A DNA stretch of 22,793 nt, from positions 1 to 22,793 of IMG/VR virus record IMGVR_UViG_3300046660_000777; one strand, given 5' to 3'. Shown here in pieces: positions 12,098-19,863 of the stretch. Below the pieces are notes generated by a model. That model searched no databases. It worked only from the letters and a program-made list of their open reading frames with translations, and was not told where the DNA came from. This stretch comes from a virus. Within the stretch, counting starts at the first letter, position 1; each line of letters begins with the position of its first letter. The translations under genes were made by a program, and so were the position numbers.

Positions 12098-13289
12098 TTA
12101 CGTCGGGATCGCCACGGCGTATGCCCAGGAGGCGGTAGCCGACAAGAAGGGGAAAAAGTTTGGGAAGTGGATACGGCTCGCGGGCAAGCGGTTCTTGGCC
12201 GACCTCAAACGCGCGAGCCGAAAGCGGCCGCCGTTCCTGTTCGACGAGTGGCATGCCTGCGATCCCTGCGACTTCATCGAGAAGCTGCCGCATGTGGAAG
12301 GAAAGTGGGCTCGGCCGGAGATTGAGCTGCACCGCTCGCACGTGTTTTTCGTGGTGCAGCTGTTCGGGTTCCGAAACCTGGACGGAAGCCGCAGGTTCAC
12401 ATCGGCGCTGTTCGCGGTGGCGCGAAAGAACGCCAAGTCCACATTGGCCGCGGCGATCCTGCTGTACTGCCAGTGTTGCGAAGAGGAAGAGGGCGCCCAG
12501 ATCATCTCGGCCGCCACCACCGGCAGCCAAGCGCGAATCATCTTCAACGTCGCCAAGCGGATGACGGAGAAAACGCCGGACCTGCAGGAGGCCTTCGGGC
12601 TGGCCTGCTGGGCCAATGCCATCAGCCGTGTGGAGACTGGGGCGAGCTTCAAGCCCATCAATGCGAAGGCGAGCACGCAGGATGGCCTGAACCCGTCCCA
12701 CGTGGGCTTGGATGAGATCCACGCGCACAAGTCAGCCGATCTGCTCAACGTGCTTACCTCGGCTGCGGGCGCGCGGAGCAACCCGTTGTGGCTTTACACC
12801 ACAACGGAGGGCTATACGAATCCGGGACCGTGGGGGGAAATCCGACAGTTCGCCAAGCAGGTGCTTCAGGGCATCTTGGGCGAGTCGGCTGACCACTTCC
12901 TGGTGGTGTTCTTTGCGGTGGACGACGAGGACGACGAGTTCGACGAATCGGCTTGGCCCAAGGCCAATCCGTTGATGGACGCCAAGGCGGCACAAAGCGC
13001 AGCATGCAGCACTTCCTCGATTCCCTGTTGCCCCGGTCCGACGAGGACGAGGCCCAGGACTGGTTCGATTCTCTGTGAGGCCTCATGGCTGATACCTTCG
13101 GTCGCTTCGCCGCGGCGCCGATTGGCCCACTGCTGGCTGCCCGCGACGGTGGCCTCACCTTGGCCACGACAGCGGCCGCCGACCTCAACCGTATGGCCCG
13201 CTCGGACATCTCCCAGACCGAGGGCACGGTCGGAGTTGAGTTCGCCGTGTGGGGCGATGACGAGATGGCTGCCGTCGTCGGCATCGTGA
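12090..13289 (+). pseudogene. terL: Large terminase, truncated at a deletion junction
   Basis: Starts with GTG 12090 (GGAAG upstream), overlapping the terS stop. About 298 residues look like a real large terminase. A Walker A-type motif is ARKNAKST (111-118), a Walker B is HVGLDEIH (204-211) and SFKPINAKASTQDGLNPS fits the family. The last recognisable stretch is SAWPKANPLMD (ending near 12983). After it the frame continues for about 100 codons that read as Ser/Pro/Arg noise and overlap the next gene. The C-terminal nuclease domain and normal family length (about 550 residues) are absent. The ATPase core is kept but packaging cleavage should be lost. Confidence 0.85.
12983..13078 (+). pseudogene. 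3' remnant of a tail gene fused to terL
   Basis: In another frame to terL, codons after about 12983 read QGGTKRSMQHFLDSLLPR, then acidic/Trp residues, ending SL and TGA at 13076-13078, 6 bp before the next ATG. This reads like the true end of a phage structural gene, perhaps a tail assembly chaperone. Only the last ~31 codons are left, and the only ATG in it (13004) lacks a good ribosome-binding site. It is the right-hand side of the deletion junction. Confidence 0.6.
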
Positions 13290-15052
13290 CCGGCTCGGCG
13301 CCGCTGGACGCCTATCCCGGCGCCACAGCCGGCGGTCTGGGCTGGAACCTTGCCGCCGGTCGCCTGGTGATTAACGGCAGCGCCGCAGCCGTTGGTCTCC
13401 CGTTCGTGGGCCGAGGCGACACCGCCGGGCTGCTGGTGGAGATCGGCAGCCCGAACCGACTCACGCTGTATCGCAACGGGGACCTGGTCCACCAGCGCGA
13501 CTTCGTCATGGCCGGGCCGCTGTTCTTTGCCGCTGCACTCGCAGCGACTGAGGCCGGCGGCCTGAATATGGCCGTGAATGCTGGCCAGTGGGGCGCCCGC
13601 AGCCCGGCCGCTGCGGCAGGCTGGGGCTTGGCGGAGCCGGCGGCAGAGGTCGTCCGGCTTTCCGACGTAGACTGGCTGACCGCGCCCGGCGACACCCCCA
13701 GCAATGCCCGCTTCGAAGGCGTGCTGGCCGAGGGCATCAACCTGGTCAGCGAGATCAATTTCTGGCCGTGGGGCGGGGAACCGGTGAGTCAGACCAGCGC
13801 CGCCGAGTGCATGGTGTTGGATGCCGAGGGCCGGCTGGACGAGCTGGCGCAGCGCGGCCTGTCAGGCCTGCCCGTGCAGATCCGCATGGGGTCCGAGGCC
13901 GGCATGCTCAACGACACAGTGCCGGTCTTCCGCTTCTCCGTGGACCGCATCGAGATCAACGACGACGGCAGCAAGACCCTGCACTTCAAGGATGCCCACG
14001 ACGACCTCGACGGCACGATCAACCGCGGGGTGTTCCTGCCCAACATCACCGGCCTGGCATGGAAGCCGCAGCCGGTCGTGATCGGCGCGGTGGCCAGCGT
14101 ACCGGCGATGGGCGCCAATTCCGACGCCACGGCCATGTTCGTGGCTGACGGCCCAGTTTTCGCCGACCTGGTCATGGATCGCGGCGACACGATGGAGCCG
14201 GGCACCTACAGCGTGTCGCCCGACGGCCAGCAGCTCATCATGAAGTCGCCGCCGGTGACGCCGGTGGTGGCAGACCTGTCGAGCGTGGGGCCCGGGCAGC
14301 AGCCGGCGACCCTGCAGCAGGCGATGGCCGACATCATGGGCCGGCTCGGCAAGTCGGCATGGGTGGCCACGGACTGCGCAGCGATCGACGCCGCCACCGG
14401 GTACGCGGGCATCGGGTACTACGCTGGCAACGCCATTACCGGCCGGGACGCGATGAACGCGATCCTGCCCAGCTACAGCGCCGCGTGCTACCAGGATCCG
14501 AATGGGGCCCTGCGGTTTACCCGGGTGGTCGCGCCGGAGAGTCACGCCCGCGCGTCGGCCTTCGACTTGGTGGAAGACGACCTGGCCGAGGATCTGCTGT
14601 GCGTACCGGATGATGCGCCGAATCTGACCCGCCGTATGGCCTACCGTCCGAACGCGCAGGCGCTGGCCGCGTCCGACCTGGTCACCGACGTGGTGGACGT
14701 GCCCCAGTGGCGTCGCGACGAGCTGGCGGGACTGTTCCGGGCCCAGGTGTACGGTGCCGGGGCGCTGCACCCGCACTATCGCCGCGCGGATGCGGCGGAT
14801 CCGGTCATCGCCCTGTTCTGGCGCGCAGCGGATGCCCAGGCCGAGATCAACCGGGTGGTGGCCATCTACCGCGAGCAGCGGTTCTTCTACCGGGTCAGCG
14901 TGCGCGGTGACCAGGAGCTGGCGCCGCGGCCAGGGCAGATCGGTCGGATCACCTACAGCCGGTACGGCCTTGCCGCTGGGAAGCTGGTGCTGGTCCGGCG
15001 CGTAGAGCGCAACCCTGCCACGGGGGACGTGGTGCTGACGGTGTGGGGGTGA
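13085..15052 (+). CDS. Tail protein with SPRY/lectin-like domain, 655 aa
   Basis: GAGG lies about 5 nt before ATG 13085. Residues about 45-165 (EGTVGVEFAVWGDDEMAAVV...GLGWNLAAGRLVING...TLYRNGDLVHQRD) read as a SPRY/concanavalin-like beta sandwich. The remaining ~480 residues (FPVQ-like core with VFRFSVDRIEINDDGS, GRDAMNAILPSYSAACYQD, VAIYREQRFFYRVSV) resemble a phage baseplate or tail-tip structural protein, with a hub-like middle. Exact family is not recognised. It is read as the first intact gene to the right of the terminase junction, in an intact tail operon. Confidence 0.65.
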   Translation: MADTFGRFAAAPIGPLLAARDGGLTLATTAAADLNRMARSDISQTEGTVGVEFAVWGDDEMAAVVGIVTGSAPLDAYPGATAGGLGWNLAAGRLVINGSAAAVGLPFVGRGDTAGLLVEIGSPNRLTLYRNGDLVHQRDFVMAGPLFFAAALAATEAGGLNMAVNAGQWGARSPAAAAGWGLAEPAAEVVRLSDVDWLTAPGDTPSNARFEGVLAEGINLVSEINFWPWGGEPVSQTSAAECMVLDAEGRLDELAQRGLSGLPVQIRMGSEAGMLNDTVPVFRFSVDRIEINDDGSKTLHFKDAHDDLDGTINRGVFLPNITGLAWKPQPVVIGAVASVPAMGANSDATAMFVADGPVFADLVMDRGDTMEPGTYSVSPDGQQLIMKSPPVTPVVADLSSVGPGQQPATLQQAMADIMGRLGKSAWVATDCAAIDAATGYAGIGYYAGNAITGRDAMNAILPSYSAACYQDPNGALRFTRVVAPESHARASAFDLVEDDLAEDLLCVPDDAPNLTRRMAYRPNAQALAASDLVTDVVDVPQWRRDELAGLFRAQVYGAGALHPHYRRADAADPVIALFWRAADAQAEINRVVAIYREQRFFYRVSVRGDQELAPRPGQIGRITYSRYGLAAGKLVLVRRVERNPATGDVVLTVWG

Positions 15053-15056
15053 TCCG

Positions 15057-15818
15057 GTGTTGATCGGATATGGAATGCCAGCGGTTCAGTCGGTTTCGTT
15101 GGTGGGCGGCACTTGGCTGACGGCCGACGCCGGTGCCGCCTTGTTCGATGGCAAGCCGGGTCGCCGCAGCCGCATCAGCCGCACCGGTGCGCTGGCTATT
15201 AACATCGTTCTAGCCGAGGCCATCGTGCCGGGCATCGTGGCCGTGCTGGGGCTCAACGTTCCGCCCGGGGTTCAGGTAAGCGCCGGCGGCGCGACCGCGA
15301 AGACCGTGCGGATGCCCGATGGCAGCGTCTGTGCCTGGCTGTTCCCGACCGCTGGCGGCCCGGTGTCAAGCCTTGCGGTACAGATCGACACGGTGGTCGC
15401 GAACGTGGAGGTGGGGGAGGTGTCTATCTTCCGCGTCGTGGAGGTGGGAATCACCGATGGCTGGGCGGTGGCCACAATCGACACCAGCATGCACACCCGC
15501 ACGAAGGGTGGCCAAGTCAACACGGTGCCTGGCGCCACTTATCGCCGCCTGACTGCTACGTTGAGTGCCAGGGCCACGGAGGTGGTGAGAAAGGGCGCGC
15601 TGGCCGGCACGGACTGGGAGACGGTCGCCCTGGCCATGACAGGCCGGCGGCGGGCCTGCGTCGTGCCACAGTACCGCGACATGCTCACCAAGGTGTTCGA
15701 CCCGGTGCTGGCGGCGCGCGCAGCGCTGTATGGCTACGCCACCCAGTTGCCCAGCGCCGAGAATGTGAGCCGGCAGTACTTCACGGGCTACCTCGAATTC
15801 GAAGAAATCCCGGCCTGA
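15057..15818 (+). CDS. Hypothetical phage structural protein, 253 aa
   Basis: Starts with GTG 15057 (GGGG upstream), 4 bp after the previous stop; a TTG follows directly. The product begins VLIGYGMPAVQSVSLVGGTW and is rich in beta strands (ALAINIVLAEAIVPGIVAVLGLNV, SSLAVQIDTVVANVEVG). The C-terminal half carries RKGALAGTDWETVALAMTGRRRACVVPQYRD and ends in an acidic LEFEEIPA. It looks like a tail or tail-fibre accessory protein; no named family is recognised. Confidence 0.65.
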   Translation: MLIGYGMPAVQSVSLVGGTWLTADAGAALFDGKPGRRSRISRTGALAINIVLAEAIVPGIVAVLGLNVPPGVQVSAGGATAKTVRMPDGSVCAWLFPTAGGPVSSLAVQIDTVVANVEVGEVSIFRVVEVGITDGWAVATIDTSMHTRTKGGQVNTVPGATYRRLTATLSARATEVVRKGALAGTDWETVALAMTGRRRACVVPQYRDMLTKVFDPVLAARAALYGYATQLPSAENVSRQYFTGYLEFEEIPA

Positions 15819-15865
15819 GAACAGATGACTGGCAATATGGGGCCTCCAGTGCCAACGGAGGTTTC

Positions 15866-16039
15866 ATGCACATAGCTCTGATCGTCATCGCAATACTGAC
15901 CGCCATCGCCGGCGCATTGATGCTCACCCAATCGACCATGGGTGTTGGGGTGATCGCCTTCGGGATATTCCTGGCTGCCCTGGCAAGGGTCGTACAGGCT
16001 GAGAGGCATCATTCCCAGCTATTGAACCGGCTCGAGTAG
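15866..16039 (+). CDS. Small two-span membrane protein, 57 aa
   Basis: GGAGG lies 5 nt before ATG 15866. The start MHIALIVIAILTAIAGALML is a membrane segment, then a second one (GVGVIAFGIFLAALARVV) and a short His/Gln/Arg tail. It lies 47 bp after the structural gene and just ahead of a strong terminator, which suggests it is the last gene of its transcription unit. A membrane protein inside a tail operon is odd. It may be a second holin-like or superinfection-related gene, but nothing proves it. Confidence 0.7.
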   Translation: MHIALIVIAILTAIAGALMLTQSTMGVGVIAFGIFLAALARVVQAERHHSQLLNRLE

Positions 16040-16057
16040 CACCTAACAGCCCACCCC

Positions 16058-16086
16058 AAGCCCCGCTTATAGCGGGGCTTTTTTGC
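16058..16086 (+). terminator. Rho-independent terminator before the tape measure
   Basis: AAGCCCCGC and GCGGGGCTT form a perfect 9-bp stem around a 5-nt loop (TTATA), followed by a run of six T. It would stop transcription 14 bp before the tape measure start unless polymerase is Q-modified, so it may separate a prophage-state transcript from late expression. Confidence 0.85.
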
Positions 16087-16099
16087 TTCTGGAGCCTAC

Positions 16100-19000
16100 A
16101 TGTCCCTCTACACGCTCACTGTCGATCTGCTCATGAAGACGGGCTCCTTCGTCAAGGATGCCGGTAAGTCTGCGCGCCAGTTTGAACAGAGCATGCTGGG
16201 CATGCAGGCGACCGCAAAGAAGGCCGGAACCGCGATTGGCGTGGCGATCTCAGCGGGCTTGGCGGCCGGCAGCACGGCGGTGGTTCAGTGGACCCGCCAA
16301 GTAGCAGCACTGAGCGTCGAGTACGACCGCATGTCGGCTCTTTCGGGGACCACGTCTCAGATGTTCCAGCGGTGGGCAGCAGGCGCCCAAGTGGTCGGCG
16401 TTTCCCACGAAAAATTGGCTGACATCTTCAAGGACGTGCAGGACAAGATCGGCGACTATATTCAGACCGGCGGCGGCGCCATGGCTGACTTCTTCGAGAA
16501 CATTGCGAAGAGGACAGGGGTTACCGCCGAGCAGATGCGAAAGCTCTCCGGCCCGGACGCGCTCGGTCTCTACTTCAAGAGCTTGGAGCGAGCGAACCTG
16601 TCGCAGACAGAAATGACCTTCTATATGGAGGCCATTGCGAGTGATGCATCGGCATTGATTCCGCTGCTACGCAACAATAGCGCCGGGTTGAAGCAGTGGG
16701 GCGACGCGGCCGAGTCCGTTGGCGCGATTATTGACGGCAAGACCACTAAGGCCACGCAGCGGCTTCGGGAAATGTCCGTGCAGGCCGACCTGGCGATGCA
16801 GGGCCTCAAGAACAGTGTTGCCGAGGAGCTGTTGCCCGAACTACAGAGCCTGACGGAGGTCATGGGCTCCGAGCAAACGCGCAACGCCTTCGCAAGTGTC
16901 ACGCGCTGGACCGCCCAGCTGACGGGCGAGATGGCGAACGGCGCTGTCCAGATTGTGAACCTCATCGACCGGTTCGCTGAGCTGCAGCGACTTGAGGGTG
17001 CAACGCCCAGTGCCCTTGGGGCTGCGTCGGAAGACGCCCTCAACGAGCAATTGGGCTCGCTCAACGCTCGGCGCAAATTGCTGCTCGCCGTCGAAAGTCC
17101 GTCGGAGAAACGAGATGCAGAAGCAAAGCGGCTCGAGGACGAACGCCTCCGCATCCAACGTGAGCTGACAAGGCGGTACAAGCCCCAGGCAGTCCTGATT
17201 GACGCCGGCCAGAATTTGCCGGAGGAAGCCCTTAAGTCAAACACCGTGCCCTACCGGCCTACTGGGAACATTGGCAAGGCGGAGCGCGACAAGGCGACAG
17301 GTGAAGCGAAGCAAGCGGCCGATGCGCTCAAGCGGCAACGTGAATCCATCGACCGCTTTCATCAGCAGGCGGAGGAGGCCGCCGGCGCAATGAGCGGCCC
17401 TCTGGCAGCTGCCATGGCGAAGCACCTGGGCAACATGTCCGAGTACAACGGCCTGCTGGGGGAAGGGAACATTGCCCAGGCTGACGCGAACGTATTGATG
17501 GCACAGAGCGCTGCTGAATACGCCAAGGTGGCGGCTGAGGTTGACGCCGCCATGGCCGGCCCGGAAGCGCTGATCGCCACTATGGATGGCGAGTTGGCCA
17601 TGCTGGGCAAGATCGGCCGCGCTCGCGAGCTCTACCGGCGTCAGCTGATGAATGAGCGGGACATGCGCCAAGAACTGCAGAAGGCGGTGGAGGGAGCCGG
17701 CAGCAAGGAGGCGCTCGCATTGGCCAAGGGCGCGGCGAGCTATGAGGAGTACGAGCGATCAATGCTCGCTGCTGCCGACGCCGCTGCAGCGATGTCCATC
17801 CAGGTGGAGGAGGCAGCGGCCAACATGGAGGCGTGGGTCGACGTCGTGATGCATGGCGTCGAAGGGGCTGCTGATGCCCTCGCTGACTTCGCGGCAAGCG
17901 GGTTGCGCGACTTCGACAACCTCTGGGACGACATGAAGGACGTGGCCAAGCAGGGCCTGCGCGACATCGCCCGAGAGCTGCTGCAGCAAAAGCTGGTCAT
18001 CCCGATCCAAGCGAGGATCACCGACGCAGTGAACGGCTGGGGTAGTCAAGGCGGCGGGCTGAGCTGGGATAGCGTCCAGGGCCTCTTCGCGGGCAACGGC
18101 AGCGCCGCCGGCGGGCAGAATGTCAGCAACGTGGCCGGAATCCTTTCCAAGGGTCAAGGCATGTTCGGCTTCGGCTCGGGGGCTTCCTCGGGGGCCGGCT
18201 CCCTCACAGGCTTCGGTGACGTAACCAGCTTCGCCGGCATGACTGGATCGAACTTCACCGGCTTGGTGGGCGGTGGCGGCGCAAGTGCGGGTGCCGGCGC
18301 GGCTGGCTCATCGATGGCCGCGGCGGTGCCGGTCATCGGCTGGATCGTGGCCGGCATGATGAAGAACGCCGAACTGTTCGATCAGGGCTGGAACATCGCC
18401 AATGGCGAGAGCTGGGCTGGAAAGATCGCAACCGCCGGCGCGGTTGGCCTCGCGGACAAGAGCTTCCGTGGGCTGGGGTTCAACGACAAGACTGCCTCGA
18501 TCCTGTCCGGCTCAAGCATCCACGCCAAGCTGTTCGGCCGCAGCGCTCCCAAGATCACGGGGCAGGGCCTGACCGGCAGCTACGGCTTTGGTGGCTTCGA
18601 CGGCCAGAGCTACGCGGACATCAAGGCCAAGGGAGGCCTGTTCCGCAGCGACAAGAAGTGGACCCAGTACACCGGGCTGGACCCGAACATCGACCGCACC
18701 TTCGACATGGCCGCGCGCCAGGTACGCGGCGCCAGCACCGACTTGGCCAAGCAACTGGGCGTTGACCTGTCCAAGCAGCTGGCCGGGGTGAAGGTCACCC
18801 TGGGCAAGCTCACCCTGTCGGCCGACTCGGCCGAGGCCAAGGAGCAGCTGGCGGCCTACTTGGGTGACATGACCGACCGCCTGTTCACGGAGGCGGTGAA
18901 GGCGGCTGGGTTCGGCGGCCAGCTTGATGGCTACTTCGAGGCTGCAGACGTCTTCAGCGCGGTGAGCGCATCGATCGCGCTGGCAGTGGGTAACGCCGAC

Positions 19001-19858
19001 GAGCTCGGGCGCGCGCTGAACGGCCTGGAGATCGACAAGGTCAACAAGGCCGTGGACTACTTCCAGGACTTGGCCAGCGTCGCCGGCACGGATCTGGCCA
19101 CGCAGATCGAGAAGGTGACCGGGCTGCTGGGCAACTACGCCACGCTGATGGCCGACGTGTCCACGCAGCTGCTCACTGGGAACCTGACCGGCTATCAGTC
19201 CCAGGCACTGACCGTTGAACGAACGTACCGCCAGCAGGTGAAGGCGGCCAACGATTACGCGAAGGCGCTGGGCCTGTCCGGTGCTCGTGCGGAGGATCTG
19301 GCCAAGATCGAAGCGCTGCGGGCCACCAACATGGGCAAGCTGCAGGCACAGATCGACGCCGACAAGAAGGCTATGACCTATGGCTTGTCGGTGAGCGACC
19401 TGTCGCTGCTGACCGATCAGGAGAAGCTGCAGACGACGATGCGCGAGCTGGAGCGCGCAGTGTCCGGGGGAGACTCCAGCGCGGCGCAGGCGGCCGCCCA
19501 AGCGGCTCTGGGCTTTGGTCGGAACCTCTACGCCAGTGGGAAGGACTACAACGCCCTGTACGGCCAGGTCACGGGCCTCATCGACAGCATGAAGGTGGGC
19601 AACCTGGACCTCGAGGATGGCACCAGCATGGGGCAGCTGGCCGACGCGATCGAGGCGCTGCCGGACAACTTCAGCCGGGCGGTGTTTGACTTGGTGGTGG
19701 ACAACAAGGCGCAGGCCGCGACCACGACCGCCGTGCAGCAAAGCAATGCTCTGCTGGCCGAGCAGAACCAGGTGCTTCGTAGCCTGCTGCAGGTCACCAC
19801 GCAGGGCGTCCGCACCAGCTCCAGCACTGCGATGCGCGCAGCGCTCAACGAAAGGTAA
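16100..19858 (+). CDS. Tail tape measure protein
   Basis: 1252 residues. GGAG lies about 6 nt before ATG 16100. The long helical, Ala/Gln/Lys-rich chain has an N-terminal DLLMKTGSFVKDAGKSARQFEQSM, typical of siphophage tape measures, and a hydrophobic segment at about 40-62. Gly/Ala/Ser-rich patches lie in the middle (about 640-750), with a second hydrophobic segment (VPVIGWIVAGMM). The C-terminal ~300 residues are helical, with repeated AQAAAQAALGFGRN-like stretches. Tape measures set tail length and enter the host during injection; length in nm is roughly 0.15 per residue, suggesting a tail near 190 nm. The gene is intact even though head genes are missing. Confidence 0.93.
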   Translation: MSLYTLTVDLLMKTGSFVKDAGKSARQFEQSMLGMQATAKKAGTAIGVAISAGLAAGSTAVVQWTRQVAALSVEYDRMSALSGTTSQMFQRWAAGAQVVGVSHEKLADIFKDVQDKIGDYIQTGGGAMADFFENIAKRTGVTAEQMRKLSGPDALGLYFKSLERANLSQTEMTFYMEAIASDASALIPLLRNNSAGLKQWGDAAESVGAIIDGKTTKATQRLREMSVQADLAMQGLKNSVAEELLPELQSLTEVMGSEQTRNAFASVTRWTAQLTGEMANGAVQIVNLIDRFAELQRLEGATPSALGAASEDALNEQLGSLNARRKLLLAVESPSEKRDAEAKRLEDERLRIQRELTRRYKPQAVLIDAGQNLPEEALKSNTVPYRPTGNIGKAERDKATGEAKQAADALKRQRESIDRFHQQAEEAAGAMSGPLAAAMAKHLGNMSEYNGLLGEGNIAQADANVLMAQSAAEYAKVAAEVDAAMAGPEALIATMDGELAMLGKIGRARELYRRQLMNERDMRQELQKAVEGAGSKEALALAKGAASYEEYERSMLAAADAAAAMSIQVEEAAANMEAWVDVVMHGVEGAADALADFAASGLRDFDNLWDDMKDVAKQGLRDIARELLQQKLVIPIQARITDAVNGWGSQGGGLSWDSVQGLFAGNGSAAGGQNVSNVAGILSKGQGMFGFGSGASSGAGSLTGFGDVTSFAGMTGSNFTGLVGGGGASAGAGAAGSSMAAAVPVIGWIVAGMMKNAELFDQGWNIANGESWAGKIATAGAVGLADKSFRGLGFNDKTASILSGSSIHAKLFGRSAPKITGQGLTGSYGFGGFDGQSYADIKAKGGLFRSDKKWTQYTGLDPNIDRTFDMAARQVRGASTDLAKQLGVDLSKQLAGVKVTLGKLTLSADSAEAKEQLAAYLGDMTDRLFTEAVKAAGFGGQLDGYFEAADVFSAVSASIALAVGNADELGRALNGLEIDKVNKAVDYFQDLASVAGTDLATQIEKVTGLLGNYATLMADVSTQLLTGNLTGYQSQALTVERTYRQQVKAANDYAKALGLSGARAEDLAKIEALRATNMGKLQAQIDADKKAMTYGLSVSDLSLLTDQEKLQTTMRELERAVSGGDSSAAQAAAQAALGFGRNLYASGKDYNALYGQVTGLIDSMKVGNLDLEDGTSMGQLADAIEALPDNFSRAVFDLVVDNKAQAATTTAVQQSNALLAEQNQVLRSLLQVTTQGVRTSSSTAMRAALNER

Positions 19859-19863
19859 GACCA

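Noticed and set aside
13004-13078. 25-codon ORF starting at ATG 13004 as an independent gene
   Set aside because: No ribosome-binding site, and the residues upstream in the same frame also look real, so it is better read as the tail end of a deleted gene.
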